A stretch of DNA of 24,505 nt, taken from an uncultured Clostridia bacterium (GTDB taxonomy: Bacteria > Bacillota > Clostridia > Christensenellales > UBA1242). The DNA is taken from assembly GCA_947630075.1 (NCBI GenBank), contig CANRGF010000005.1, positions 1 through 24,505 on the forward strand, given 5' to 3'. Made by a program: the position numbers and the translations under genes. Below are positions 7,983 to 15,613 of the stretch, one piece after another; within the stretch, counting starts at the first letter, position 1; every line of letters begins with the position of its first letter. The notes under the pieces are model-generated. The model was given only the letters and a program-made list of their open reading frames with translations. It ran no database searches and had not been told where the DNA came from.

Positions 7983-8501
7983 TTAATAATCGTCATCGTC
8001 ATCATCGTCATCATCATATTCGTCATCGTCTTCCTCATCCTCGTCTTCATCATCTAGGTCATCTAATTTGAGGTCGGCGTCATCATCGTCCATTATTCCG
8101 TCATCCACAAGATCGTCTGCAAAATCAAACTCGTCTAAGCCCGAAGAAGTTTCCACCTCGTCTTTATCATAAACATCGTCTGTGAGGTCATCTTCATCAT
8201 CTTCTTCATCGTCATCATCGTCCGAAATATATTTGTGCCAATCCGCAAGTTCCTTTTCTTCCCCTTCAGCATTTTCTTGAATGCCTAACTCTTGCTTGCA
8301 GCTATCACAAATTTCTTGGTCGCTCTGCACGAAATTAATTTTACAAATAGGGCAGAGCTCCAAATCTCCAATATCGTCCTCATTTGACTGCACTAATTTC
8401 ATTTCTCTTTTGCAAACTGGGCAAAACTTATCACTCTTTTTGATATAGTTTAATTCACATCTTGGGCACAATATCCAAACAGGTTTAGATGCTCTTGGCA
8501 T
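7983..8501 (-). CDS. Double zinc-ribbon protein with very acidic C-terminal tail
   Basis: The 172-residue protein begins with two zinc-ribbon units: CPRC (about 12-15) with CPVC (about 27-30), and CPIC (about 50-53) with CDSC (about 66-69). These should bind two zinc ions. From about residue 92 to the end it is dominated by Asp and Glu, with an uninterrupted Asp run just before the terminal Tyr, and is probably disordered. I know no assigned function. Paired zinc ribbons with an acidic tail suggest contact with nucleic acid machinery, with the tail mimicking nucleic acid or binding a basic protein, but that is inference. The start at 8501 follows GGGAGGAAG and a good promoter. The acidic stretch is encoded by nearly pure GAT/GAC/GAA/GAG codons. 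Confidence 0.85.
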   Translation of the reverse strand: MPRASKPVWILCPRCELNYIKKSDKFCPVCKREMKLVQSNEDDIGDLELCPICKINFVQSDQEICDSCKQELGIQENAEGEEKELADWHKYISDDDDDEEDDEDDLTDDVYDKDEVETSSGLDEFDFADDLVDDGIMDDDDADLKLDDLDDEDEDEEDDDEYDDDDDDDDDY

Positions 8502-8525
8502 AACTTCCTCCCTTTAGTCTAGTAT

Positions 8526-8554
8526 ATTATAGTAATTGAAATAAAATTTGTCCA
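8526..8554 (-). promoter_or_regulatory. Sigma-A promoter of the acidic zinc-ribbon gene
   Basis: On the minus strand TGGACA (8554-8549), a 17-base spacer and a perfect TATAAT (8531-8526) lie about 25 bases upstream of the ATG. Confidence 0.8.
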
Positions 8555-8588
8555 CTATTTTTCAAAAAAATTTTAAAATTCTTAATTA

Positions 8589-8617
8589 AACACCCACGCC
8601 GAGCGTGCGTGGGTGTT
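8589..8617 (-). terminator. Strong GC-rich hairpin terminator after the adhesin-like gene
   Basis: AACACCCACGC and GCGTGGGTGTT form a perfect 11-base stem with a seven-base loop. It lies just after the stop of the adhesin-like gene. The T-rich run is better on the plus strand; on the minus strand the tail is only TTTAATTAAG, so it may act in both directions. Confidence 0.65.
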
Positions 8618-8639
8618 GTTTTTTTATTTTAATCAGCTT

Positions 8640-10166
8640 TTAGAATGGCCTTGTGATTGTATCCCTTATTTTCAAATTGCCAGAAGTGGTGGTTACTAAA
8701 AGTGTGTTGTTTGCCGAAGTGCCGTTGTCGTTGACCACTGTGGTGCGTTCGGCACGAGTGGTGTAGCCCCCTGTGTTTTGCGTTTCAGTTTGCGATAGGT
8801 TCACACTAACATCTCCCGAACCAGATTGAGTGGTGAGTGTGTAGTGCGCCCAACCATCTGGTGCTAACCCAGAATCTAGGAGTTGGGTTTTGGTTAACTC
8901 TTTAATTTCCACATACACTTCACCTTCGCCTCCGCTCACAGAGTTTGAGCCAAGCACATTTTCAAGATACATGAAAGCCGAGCCTTTACCAGTGATTTCT
9001 ATGTTGATGTTTTCTGCGCCATGCGCTTCAATTCTGCCCGTTTCAGTTTTGCCAAAAAATCTGCGTGCACAAGTTGGTGCTGGTGGAATGCTAAAATGAT
9101 TTGCTCCCTCGTTGAAAGTTACATTAATATTACCAGATTTGCTGCTTGCGTTCACATTGCCGAAAGCATCAGCCACGGTGATGTCTCCAGAGCCGGATTT
9201 CACAAACAGTTCGGTTACGCCATTTTCGCAAGAAGCCTTTCCAACATTAAGATTTCCATCCTCCACAACCAGCCTTGCAGTGCCTTTCACTTCTTTCACT
9301 GAGATGCTGCCAGATTTGCCTATGAGAATTGTGCCTGAGCCTAGCGAGGTGAGATTAACATTTGTGTCCCCCGCCTCAATGTTTGCGTTGCCCACTTCAC
9401 CCACAGTGATGCTGCCGCCCGCATCTTCGTTTTCACCTTGCAGGCTATCACATTTTTTCGCTCTAATCACACCGCTAGTGCTGGAAATGAGGTTGATAGT
9501 GCCAAATTCATGAGATGAACAATCAAAACTGCCACTTGTCATTTTTAAGTTTACTCGGTTGTTTGCCGTTTCCACTGCCTGCTGAATGGTGAATTTTGCT
9601 CTGCCGAGATTTAGGTCCATAATCCCGTCCATCTTACCCGTTTGGAAATCAAAATTGCCAGATTTGGTGGTGTAACTCAAGCGGGTTATTGTGGTAGTTT
9701 TAGATTTTATTGTGGTGGTTGCACCCTCGTTGACGAGCACAAGATTGATGCTTTCTTCTTTTGGAAGCCTAATCTCGATATACGAACTGCCCACCGCTGC
9801 AAAGCCATGTGGCTCAGTAACTTCAAACTTCAACACATTGCCTTCCACCTTTTCGCTAATTTCAAGCTGGCTATTTGCAATCGTGGTGAAACCAAACACG
9901 CCATTGTGCACTTTGAGCGAAACAGAATTATCTTCTGCCTTTGTGGCAAGGAATCTAACATCAAAATTGCGGTTGGTTAGGCTAATTGTGTCTATGCCCG
10001 TGTCCGCCCCAACAACATAGCTGGACGAAGTATGGTCTTTATTATAGCCCACATATCTAATATTAAAAAGTGGCGCGCCAACGAAAAACATATATAGCAC
10101 GCCCACACAAAGCAAGCCAAACAATAACAAAACTGTTAAGGAAAAGTACTTCCAAAAATTCTTCAT
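8640..10166 (-). CDS. Membrane-anchored DUF4097-like beta-helix (putative adhesin) protein
   Basis: The 508-residue protein has one N-terminal membrane helix (about 8-30) and an otherwise extracytoplasmic body. The body is made of short beta-strand turns with recurring S-G-[SN]-[GI] patterns such as TTKSGNFDFQTG, VKSGSGDITV, SSKSGNINVTF and TTSGNLKI. This matches the DUF4097/putative-adhesin solenoid family, found in Bacillota membrane and cell-envelope proteins, often of unknown role. Two Cys occur in the middle (KKCDSLQ, KASCENG) and one in PTCARRF. No enzymatic motif is visible. It is a single gene with its own promoter and terminator. The start is unusual: the -10 box ends six bases before the ATG and no good SD is present, so the mRNA may be leaderless. 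Confidence 0.85.
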   Translation of the reverse strand: MKNFWKYFSLTVLLLFGLLCVGVLYMFFVGAPLFNIRYVGYNKDHTSSSYVVGADTGIDTISLTNRNFDVRFLATKAEDNSVSLKVHNGVFGFTTIANSQLEISEKVEGNVLKFEVTEPHGFAAVGSSYIEIRLPKEESINLVLVNEGATTTIKSKTTTITRLSYTTKSGNFDFQTGKMDGIMDLNLGRAKFTIQQAVETANNRVNLKMTSGSFDCSSHEFGTINLISSTSGVIRAKKCDSLQGENEDAGGSITVGEVGNANIEAGDTNVNLTSLGSGTILIGKSGSISVKEVKGTARLVVEDGNLNVGKASCENGVTELFVKSGSGDITVADAFGNVNASSKSGNINVTFNEGANHFSIPPAPTCARRFFGKTETGRIEAHGAENINIEITGKGSAFMYLENVLGSNSVSGGEGEVYVEIKELTKTQLLDSGLAPDGWAHYTLTTQSGSGDVSVNLSQTETQNTGGYTTRAERTTVVNDNGTSANNTLLVTTTSGNLKIRDTITRPF

Positions 10167-10172
10167 ATCTCT

Positions 10173-10201
10173 ATTTTAAATTATTATTAAACATTTGTCA
10201 A
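10173..10201 (-). promoter_or_regulatory. Promoter of the adhesin-like gene, -10 box adjacent to the start codon
   Basis: On the minus strand TTGACA (10201-10196), a 17-base spacer and TAAAAT (10178-10173) are followed after only six bases (AGAGAT) by the ATG at 10166. Transcription would begin at or next to the initiation codon. Confidence 0.75.
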
Positions 10202-10255
10202 AGGATAAAAGCAATTTTTTCAAACTAAAAATATTTAGAATTTTGTCCGTTTTGT

Positions 10256-10284
10256 TTGAAAAAAACTGCCAGATTTGATATACT
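10256..10284 (+). promoter_or_regulatory. Sigma-A promoter of tmk (extended -10)
   Basis: TTGAAA (10256-10261), a 17-base spacer and TATACT (10279-10284) with TG one base upstream of the -10 box. It lies about 20 bases before the tmk ATG and diverges from the adhesin-like promoter. Confidence 0.75.
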
Positions 10285-10304
10285 CTAAAAGATTGAGGTG
10301 GCGT

Positions 10305-10955
10305 ATGATTATAAACATTGAGGGCACAGACGGCTCGGGCAAGGCAACACAAACTAAATTATTGCACGAATATTTATCTAGCCGCGGGTTTAAATGCCTC
10401 AGCCTATCTTTCCCAAACTATGAAAGCAGGGGTTGTGAGCCGGTGAAAATGTATTTGGCGGGCGAATTTAATGGAATTGAAAAGTTAGACCCATATCAAG
10501 TGAATGCTCTTTTTGCGGTGGATAGGCTCACCACAATGTCAAAATATAATTTGGCAGAATATGATTATATTTTGCTGGATAGATACACTCCGTCTAGCAT
10601 GATTCATCAAGCGGCGCTCACGCACGGCGAAGAGGAATTAAACAAATTTTTAGAGTGGGTTGACCATTTTGAATTTGATGTGTTGAAACTGCCAAGGCCG
10701 GATAAAATTTTATTTTTAGATGTGCCTGTGGAGATTAGCAGCAAACTCGCCGCCACCCGTGCGGAACTAAAAGATAAAGGCAGCAAAAAGCAAGATATTT
10801 ACGAAAGCAATTTCGACCATTTAAAAACCGCTTATGAGCGGGCAAAATATGTGGCAAAAAAGTTTGGCTGGATTAGTGTGGACTGCGCAAAAGGTGGAAA
10901 TATAAAGCCTATTGAGGACATTCATAGCGAGATAAAAGCCTTGCTAAAATTATAA
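10305..10955 (+). CDS. tmk: Thymidylate kinase (dTMP kinase)
   Basis: It phosphorylates dTMP to dTDP with ATP in dTTP synthesis. The ATG at 10305 follows GAGGTGG and gives the normal N-terminus MIINIEGTDGSGKATQ; the frame extends further upstream, but through the promoter. The 216-residue protein has a P-loop at 7-14 in which the residue after K13 is Ala rather than Ser/Thr, a variant I have seen in this family. The DRY motif is at 92-94 (LLDRYTPSS), and FPNYES (about 36-41) is near the nucleotide site. A lid region follows around 145-165 (TRAELKDKGSKKQDIYE). A promoter for alaS lies in the 53-base gap downstream, so the two genes may be partly independent. Confidence 0.92.
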   Translation: MIINIEGTDGSGKATQTKLLHEYLSSRGFKCLSLSFPNYESRGCEPVKMYLAGEFNGIEKLDPYQVNALFAVDRLTTMSKYNLAEYDYILLDRYTPSSMIHQAALTHGEEELNKFLEWVDHFEFDVLKLPRPDKILFLDVPVEISSKLAATRAELKDKGSKKQDIYESNFDHLKTAYERAKYVAKKFGWISVDCAKGGNIKPIEDIHSEIKALLKL

Positions 10956-10959
10956 AAGA

Positions 10960-10988
10960 TTGACAAATTTTTAGATTTGTGCTTTAAT
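10960..10988 (+). promoter_or_regulatory. Sigma-A promoter of alaS with an inverted repeat in the spacer
   Basis: TTGACA (10960-10965), a 17-base spacer and TTTAAT (10983-10988) with TG one base before the -10 box. ACAAAT (10963-10968) and ATTTGT (10975-10980) form an inverted repeat across the spacer that could be an operator. The leader to the ATG at 11009 is about 14 bases, containing AAGAGG. Confidence 0.75.
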
Positions 10989-11008
10989 TGATGTTTTAAG
11001 AGGAAAAT

Positions 11009-12838
11009 ATGAAAATCACAAGCAAAGAATTAAGAGAAAAGTGGCTTAAATTTTATGAAGAGCGCGGGCATGTGAACATTGGTGCTGTGTCGCTCATTGG
11101 CGATGGTGAAACGGGCGTTATGTTTAATGTGGCGGGGATGCAACCATTAATGCCCTATTTGCTCGGCAAACCTCACCCAAAGGGTAAAAGGCTAACCAAT
11201 GTGCAGGGGTGCATGCGCACGGTGGACATTGACGAGGTGGGCGACCCAACTCATTTCACCTTCTTTGAAATGATGGGGAATTGGAGCCTTGGCGATTATT
11301 TCAAAAAAGAAAAAACGGCGTGGTCTTTCGAGCTTTTAACCAAAGTGTTTGGACTGGACAAGAGCAAAATCTGCTCAACTGTTTTTGCCGGGAATGAGAG
11401 CGCCCCTAGAGATGAAGAAACCGCCACCCTTTTGCAGAATTTGGGCATTAAAAAGGAAAATATTTATTATTTAAAAGATAATTGGTGGGAGTTGGACGGC
11501 ACCGTGAACACTCCTTGCGGGCCAGACAATGAGTGGTTTTACCCTCGTTGGGACAAGCCTACCCACGCAGGCAAGTGTGACATTAATTGCAAGTGTGGCA
11601 GATTTGTGGAGATTGGCAACGATGTGTATATGCAATATAAAAAACTCGCGGGCAATAAATACACACCGCTTGAAAATAAGAATGTGGACACAGGCTTTGG
11701 CTTCGAGCGAATGTTGATGTTTTTAAATGGCGTTACGGACGGATATAAAACCGACTTATTCACGGGCGTGATTTCGCACATTGAAAAGGCGTTAAACATC
11801 AAATATGGCGAAAATGATGCACAAACTCGCTCTATGCGAATAATTGCCGACCATATGCGCACAAGCGTTATGCTCATCGGTGATGAAAACGGCATTTTGC
11901 CAAGCAATGTTGGTGCGGGATACATTTTGCGCCGTATAATGCGCCGAGCAATCAGGCACGCCAAAAAGATTGGTTTGCCAACCGAAAACTTGCTTGAAAT
12001 TGCAAAAATCTACATTAATGAAGTTTATAATGAGGCTTATCCTCTATTGGTGGAAAAAGAAGAATATATTTTGGCAAGCATCAAAGCGGAAATTGACAAG
12101 TTTAATAAAACTCTTGAATTGGGCGAAAAAGAGTTTGAAAAAGTGGTGAACGGCATTGATAGAAAAAATCAATTTATGCGCACCAACCCAAATTTTGTGC
12201 CTGAAAACACGATTAATGGCAAGAGCGCTTTTAGGCTTTATGACACTTTTGGCTTCCCAATCGAGTTGACGCAAGAGATGGCAACCGAGCGCGGATTAAA
12301 TGTGGATATAGACGGCTTCAACGAAGCGTTTAAGCAACATCAAGAATTGGCACGCACCACAAATGCTGGTGTGTTTAAGGGCGGACTTGCCGATGATAGT
12401 GTGTGGACAACTCGTTTGCACACGGCTTGCCACTTGTTGCTTGCTGGTCTTAGAAAGATGTTTGGCACAGGCATTGAGCAAAAAGGAAGCAACATCACAA
12501 GCGAACGCCTACGTTTTGACTTCAATTTTGATAGAAAACTTACTGACGATGAAGTGCAAACCCTTGAAAAGTTTGTGAATGACGCCATAAACCGCCACAT
12601 CAAAGTGGAGCGCGTTGAATTGCCACTTAAAGAGGCAAAAGCACAAGGAGCGTATGGCATTCACAAGGCGGAAGATGACGAAATTGTGTCCGTTTATAGA
12701 ATTGGAGATGTGGACTTCCAAATTTGTGGCGGTCCGCACGCTGAAAACACAAGCGAACTTGTGAACTTCCGCATTGCAAAGCAAGAAGCGGTTTCGGCAG
12801 GTGTTAGGCGCATTAAGGCCACAATTAATAATAAGTAA
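11009..12838 (+). CDS. alaS: Alanyl-tRNA synthetase, short form lacking the C-Ala domain
   Basis: It charges tRNA-Ala and hydrolyses mischarged Ser/Gly-tRNA-Ala. The 609-residue protein has the class II catalytic core at the N-terminus (GMQPLMPYLLG; THFTFFEMMGNWSLGDYF; GAGYILRRIMRRAIRHAKK). It then has the editing domain, with H471-x3-H475 (HTACH) and C573-x3-H577 (CGGPH) forming the zinc site. It stops soon after, about 260 residues short of the usual bacterial protein near 875, so the DHHA1/C-Ala oligomerisation and tRNA-elbow domain is missing. The adenylate region has an insertion with extra cysteines (GKCDINCKCGRF) and PCGPDNEWFY in place of the common GPCGPCSEI. To my recollection this pattern resembles AlaRS of Patescibacteria-type short proteins. 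The start follows AAGAGG. The glycosyltransferase gene begins one base after the stop. It could be the sole or a second AlaRS; the window does not say. Confidence 0.9.
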   Translation: MKITSKELREKWLKFYEERGHVNIGAVSLIGDGETGVMFNVAGMQPLMPYLLGKPHPKGKRLTNVQGCMRTVDIDEVGDPTHFTFFEMMGNWSLGDYFKKEKTAWSFELLTKVFGLDKSKICSTVFAGNESAPRDEETATLLQNLGIKKENIYYLKDNWWELDGTVNTPCGPDNEWFYPRWDKPTHAGKCDINCKCGRFVEIGNDVYMQYKKLAGNKYTPLENKNVDTGFGFERMLMFLNGVTDGYKTDLFTGVISHIEKALNIKYGENDAQTRSMRIIADHMRTSVMLIGDENGILPSNVGAGYILRRIMRRAIRHAKKIGLPTENLLEIAKIYINEVYNEAYPLLVEKEEYILASIKAEIDKFNKTLELGEKEFEKVVNGIDRKNQFMRTNPNFVPENTINGKSAFRLYDTFGFPIELTQEMATERGLNVDIDGFNEAFKQHQELARTTNAGVFKGGLADDSVWTTRLHTACHLLLAGLRKMFGTGIEQKGSNITSERLRFDFNFDRKLTDDEVQTLEKFVNDAINRHIKVERVELPLKEAKAQGAYGIHKAEDDEIVSVYRIGDVDFQICGGPHAENTSELVNFRIAKQEAVSAGVRRIKATINNK

Positions 12839-12839
12839 A

Positions 12840-14246
12840 ATGGAAAATGCAAAATCGCAAATCAACATAAAGCAGACGGTGAGTTTTTGGCTTGCTTGGT
12901 TTTTTATGATTGTTGCGATTTCTGTGGTGGTGTTTTTAGGAATTAGGGGAAGTGTCCGCCCGATTGCAGATTGGGACGAAGCTAGGCACGGCGTGAACGC
13001 CTATGAAATGCTAAGGCAACACAACTATATTGCCAACTATTATGCCGGCAGCCTAGACTATTGGAACTTAAAGCCACCAATAAGTTATTATTCAATTATG
13101 CTGGGCTATAAAATATTTGGCTATAACGCTTTTGGTTTGAGATTTTTCTCCGCCCTATCATGTGTGCTGATTGCAATAATTGTGTCGCTGTTCATCAAAA
13201 AACGCTATGGGGGGGGGTACAGCATCGCTTCTCTTTTAATTTTTATTTCATTTAACTTCCTATTTGCTGGGCATTGCTTTTTATCTGGCGATGCGGACGC
13301 CATTTTCTTGCTGTTTTTCACCATTTCTATAATTGCAATGATGAAAACTGAAGATAATCCAAATTGGATTTATCTCTCCGGCTTGATGTTTGCCCTATGC
13401 TTTCTAACTAAGAGTTGGCACGCGTTTGTGCTTGTGCCAACAATTTTCTTTTATCTCGTTTTCACCAATGGATTTAAAAGGCTTAAATGGCATAGAATTT
13501 TGATTTTCTTTGCTTGCTCAATCGCTCCTATTTTGATTTGGGCAATTGCACGATTTCAATTTGACGGATTTAAGTTTTTTAGGCTAATGTTTGAATATGA
13601 CTTATTGAATAGGACATCTAACGCCATAGAAGGACATTTGAACCCCGCTCCGTTCTATTTCTTGTTGCTAACTTGGTGCAGTGGCAGTTTCTTCTGCTTA
13701 ATTTTTATGGCTGTTGGGTTTTATTTGAAATGTGCACACAAAGAAAAATTTAGTTATGTGGAAATTGGTTGCCTTTGCGCAATGCTTTCAAACTTGCTTC
13801 TATTCACCCTTTCAAGCACCAGGCTTGATTGGTATGTTTTCCCTTGCTTTATCCCACTTTTGATTTTGGCGTGCAGTGGGCTATCTAAACTTTGCAAAAA
13901 TTCACGATGGTTTTTGCTCGTGCCAATGTGTGTGTTTTTGCTCGTTACAATCCACACCATGCCCCCTGTTTTGCAAAAGAAAGAAAGCACTATGCAAAAC
14001 TTTATAAACAGCCTTGACGTACAATCGGCAGAAATTTATATGTATGGCGAAGGGAGTTGGGCGCAAGGAGATTTGCTGTGTGCGGAATTAAAACTAGATG
14101 CAACCTGCCTAAGCGGAGGCGTGCCCGCTTTTGAAAATAACCAAGACGCCTTCTTAATTTTGCCAAACGAAAACCTTAAAGAGATTGAATTTGAATATGT
14201 GATTGTGTCGCAAGATGCAAATTTCAGCCTAATCAAGCACGCATAA
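12840..14246 (+). CDS. GT-C family membrane glycosyltransferase (ArnT/PMT-like), with G9 tract
   Basis: The 468-residue integral membrane protein resembles the ArnT/PMT_2 family. These transfer a sugar from a polyprenyl-phosphate donor to a glycan or protein on the outer face of the membrane. The family's acidic motif is present in the first external loop (D44-W-D46-E47-ARHG), followed by NLKPPISYY. About ten hydrophobic helices follow (for example around 18-36, 85-118 and 130-170), and then a short soluble C-terminus of roughly 85 residues. The start ATG lies one base after the alaS stop with no clear SD, so translation is probably coupled. Codons 124-126 are GGG GGG GGG, giving an uninterrupted G9 run at 13209-13217. 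Gain or loss of one G stops translation within about a dozen codons in either frame. The acceptor and sugar are unknown. It ends at a terminator shared with the convergent gene. Confidence 0.85.
   Translation: MENAKSQINIKQTVSFWLAWFFMIVAISVVVFLGIRGSVRPIADWDEARHGVNAYEMLRQHNYIANYYAGSLDYWNLKPPISYYSIMLGYKIFGYNAFGLRFFSALSCVLIAIIVSLFIKKRYGGGYSIASLLIFISFNFLFAGHCFLSGDADAIFLLFFTISIIAMMKTEDNPNWIYLSGLMFALCFLTKSWHAFVLVPTIFFYLVFTNGFKRLKWHRILIFFACSIAPILIWAIARFQFDGFKFFRLMFEYDLLNRTSNAIEGHLNPAPFYFLLLTWCSGSFFCLIFMAVGFYLKCAHKEKFSYVEIGCLCAMLSNLLLFTLSSTRLDWYVFPCFIPLLILACSGLSKLCKNSRWFLLVPMCVFLLVTIHTMPPVLQKKESTMQNFINSLDVQSAEIYMYGEGSWAQGDLLCAELKLDATCLSGGVPAFENNQDAFLILPNENLKEIEFEYVIVSQDANFSLIKHA
13209..13217 (+). repeat. 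G9 homopolymeric tract within the glycosyltransferase gene
   Basis: Nine consecutive G bases encode three Gly in an AT-rich gene. Reading with eight Gs reaches TAA after about seven codons beyond the tract; ten Gs reaches TAA after about twelve. This is the architecture of a translational phase-variation switch. Confidence 0.8.
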
Positions 14247-14251
14247 AAAAT

Positions 14252-14268
14252 GGTGGCAGTGAGCCACC
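14252..14268. terminator. Bidirectional terminator between convergent genes
   Basis: GGTGGC and GCCACC form a perfect stem with a five-base loop, flanked by A6 on the left and T6 on the right. It serves the glycosyltransferase gene on the plus strand and the zinc-ribbon membrane gene on the minus strand. Confidence 0.85.
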
Positions 14269-14272
14269 TTTT

Positions 14273-15127
14273 TTATTGATTATTTTTTGCTCCACACTCT
14301 GGGCATTTCCTATCGTCTTTGTTAATGCGTGCCCCGCAATATTGGCAATAAACTGCTTCGTCCTTAGGCGTTTGATTTGAAGTGCTAGCCGTGGTGGTTG
14401 GATTTGCTTCTTCTTCATAAGGCTTTGCAAATTTCTTTTTAATCATGCTGCTAGCAATGAAGCATGCCACAGTGAGCGCAATGCCACCCACAAGGAGCAC
14501 AATGCCCACAGTGAACGACCTATTTGCACTAATATATTCGCCATCGTCTGTAACGTCAAAATTCACAATATCGGTTGGCACCGAATCTGGCTCGCCACCG
14601 ATAGTGTATGACATATCTAAGGCAAGTTCGATTTCTTCACCCACACCATAACCTAGTTGGTCTAATTTCTCTTTTGTGTAGACATAAAATGAATATCCTT
14701 CAATCTCTTCTCTGCCATAGTTAAATTCATAAATCACTCTAAATTTTCCATAGCCCGGCTCGATTGATTTAATTTCTCCTTCCACAATTCTATCTTCATG
14801 ATTTGACGCCATGCGCACCAAATCTTGATATCTAATGAAATCATAAGAAATTGTGTTTTTAGTGCTCGAAGCAGAGCCCATCATTATTCCGCCACCCATA
14901 GCGGCAAAAATGAAAATAAACACTAAAAACATTGTTATGAAAAAGCCCGCGCTTGCCCCGCCGCTCATTCGATATGGTCTATTATTAATTATCACAATGC
15001 CCGGTCCGTGAGGCATTGGCCTGCCGTGCCACATTCTGTTCGAATTTCCAATTCCGTGACTAGAACCGCCACCAAAACTGCCACCTGTGTGGCTTGAACC
15101 ACCGCCAGAAGAATGTCCTGTTGGCAT
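14273..15127 (-). CDS. Membrane protein with Gly/Ser/His-rich N-terminus and C-terminal zinc ribbon
   Basis: The 284-residue protein starts with a low-complexity Gly/Ser/His region (about 1-45). A membrane helix follows at about 60-82, then a globular segment of about 110 residues (EDRIVEGEIKSIEPGYGKFRVIYEFNYG...VGEEIELALD) of the DUF3592-like kind. A second membrane helix lies at about 207-228, and the protein ends in a zinc ribbon (CQYCGARINKDDRKCPECGAKN, near the C-terminus). With two helices and a cytoplasmic zinc ribbon, the globular part should be outside the membrane. I do not recognise a specific function. The start at 15127 follows AAGGAGGG. It has its own promoter, whose -35 box overlaps the stop of the upstream gene, and it ends in a terminator shared with the convergent glycosyltransferase. 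Confidence 0.85.
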   Translation of the reverse strand: MPTGHSSGGGSSHTGGSFGGGSSHGIGNSNRMWHGRPMPHGPGIVIINNRPYRMSGGASAGFFITMFLVFIFIFAAMGGGIMMGSASSTKNTISYDFIRYQDLVRMASNHEDRIVEGEIKSIEPGYGKFRVIYEFNYGREEIEGYSFYVYTKEKLDQLGYGVGEEIELALDMSYTIGGEPDSVPTDIVNFDVTDDGEYISANRSFTVGIVLLVGGIALTVACFIASSMIKKKFAKPYEEEANPTTTASTSNQTPKDEAVYCQYCGARINKDDRKCPECGAKNNQ

Positions 15128-15182
15128 AAACCCTCCTTAAATTAGTATGTGCAAAAATTTAATTTCGACATTTTACTTTAAA

Positions 15183-15211
15183 ATTATAACTCTCGCTCCC
15201 GTTTTAGTCAA
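15183..15211 (-). promoter_or_regulatory. Sigma-A promoter of the zinc-ribbon membrane protein gene
   Basis: On the minus strand TTGACT (15211-15206), a 17-base spacer and a perfect TATAAT (15188-15183). The -35 box reaches into the last codon and stop codon of the upstream gene. Confidence 0.85.
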
Positions 15212-15566
15212 TCGTTTTTTTGCTATTTTCAATTTCCTGCACCAGCCCAGCCACGCGCGTGGCGAACTCCTCATCAAGCCCACAATCCATTAAATATTGC
15301 ACACGCTCACCCGCCGGAAGACTGAGCAATTTAACCTTCAAAATTTCGCTTCGCTCGTCCCTTGCCAAAAGTACTTGATGCTCGCCAATTCTGCCCTTTT
15401 TGGCAATTTTTTTGATTAATTTTTTAGTTAATTTGCCGTCTAATATATAATTTATGTTGTCTTCATCACAGCCTTTGCTCCTAAGCATTTCCACTTTTTC
15501 TTCACGCGTTTTGCCCTCAAACTGCGCTTTAGTTTTTTCCAACAAATAATCAAAATATTTGCTCAT
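15204..15566 (-). CDS. Small helical protein of unknown function
   Basis: I place the start at the ATG at 15566 because AGGAGAGAAA directly precedes it and a strong promoter lies just upstream; the frame extends further but runs through the promoter. The 120-residue product (MSKYFDYLLEKTKAQFEGKTREEK...) is charged, rich in Lys/Glu/Leu, without signal peptide, membrane helix or cysteine motif beyond two isolated Cys. It is likely an all-helical soluble protein. Two similar segments, EEKVEMLRSKGCDEDNINYIL and GERVQYLMDCGLDEEFATRV (about 22-42 and 86-105), share a short helix-turn-helix-like pattern and may be internal repeats. No function can be proposed. No terminator separates it from the zinc-ribbon membrane gene downstream. 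Confidence 0.75.
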   Translation of the reverse strand: MSKYFDYLLEKTKAQFEGKTREEKVEMLRSKGCDEDNINYILDGKLTKKLIKKIAKKGRIGEHQVLLARDERSEILKVKLLSLPAGERVQYLMDCGLDEEFATRVAGLVQEIENSKKTID

Positions 15567-15582
15567 TTTCTCTCCTAAAAAT

Positions 15583-15610
15583 ATTATAACGCATTTATTT
15601 GCTTTGTCAA
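15583..15610 (-). promoter_or_regulatory. Sigma-A promoter of the small helical protein gene
   Basis: On the minus strand TTGACA (15610-15605), a 16-base spacer and a perfect TATAAT (15588-15583), 16 bases upstream of the ATG at 15566. Confidence 0.8.
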
Positions 15611-15613
15611 GCA

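Noticed and set aside
7983..8100. GAT/GAC-rich tract as a microsatellite or CRISPR-like repeat
   Set aside because: It encodes the acidic tail in frame, has irregular units and no spacer structure.
8890..10020. Several plus-strand open frames opposite the adhesin-like gene
   Set aside because: They are antisense frames of a Ser/Thr/Gly-rich protein with no ribosome binding site and no family resemblance.
10305..10347. dTMP kinase inactivated by Ala after the P-loop lysine
   Set aside because: The EGTDGSGKATQ form is, to my knowledge, common in active-looking homologues, and the rest of the protein is intact.
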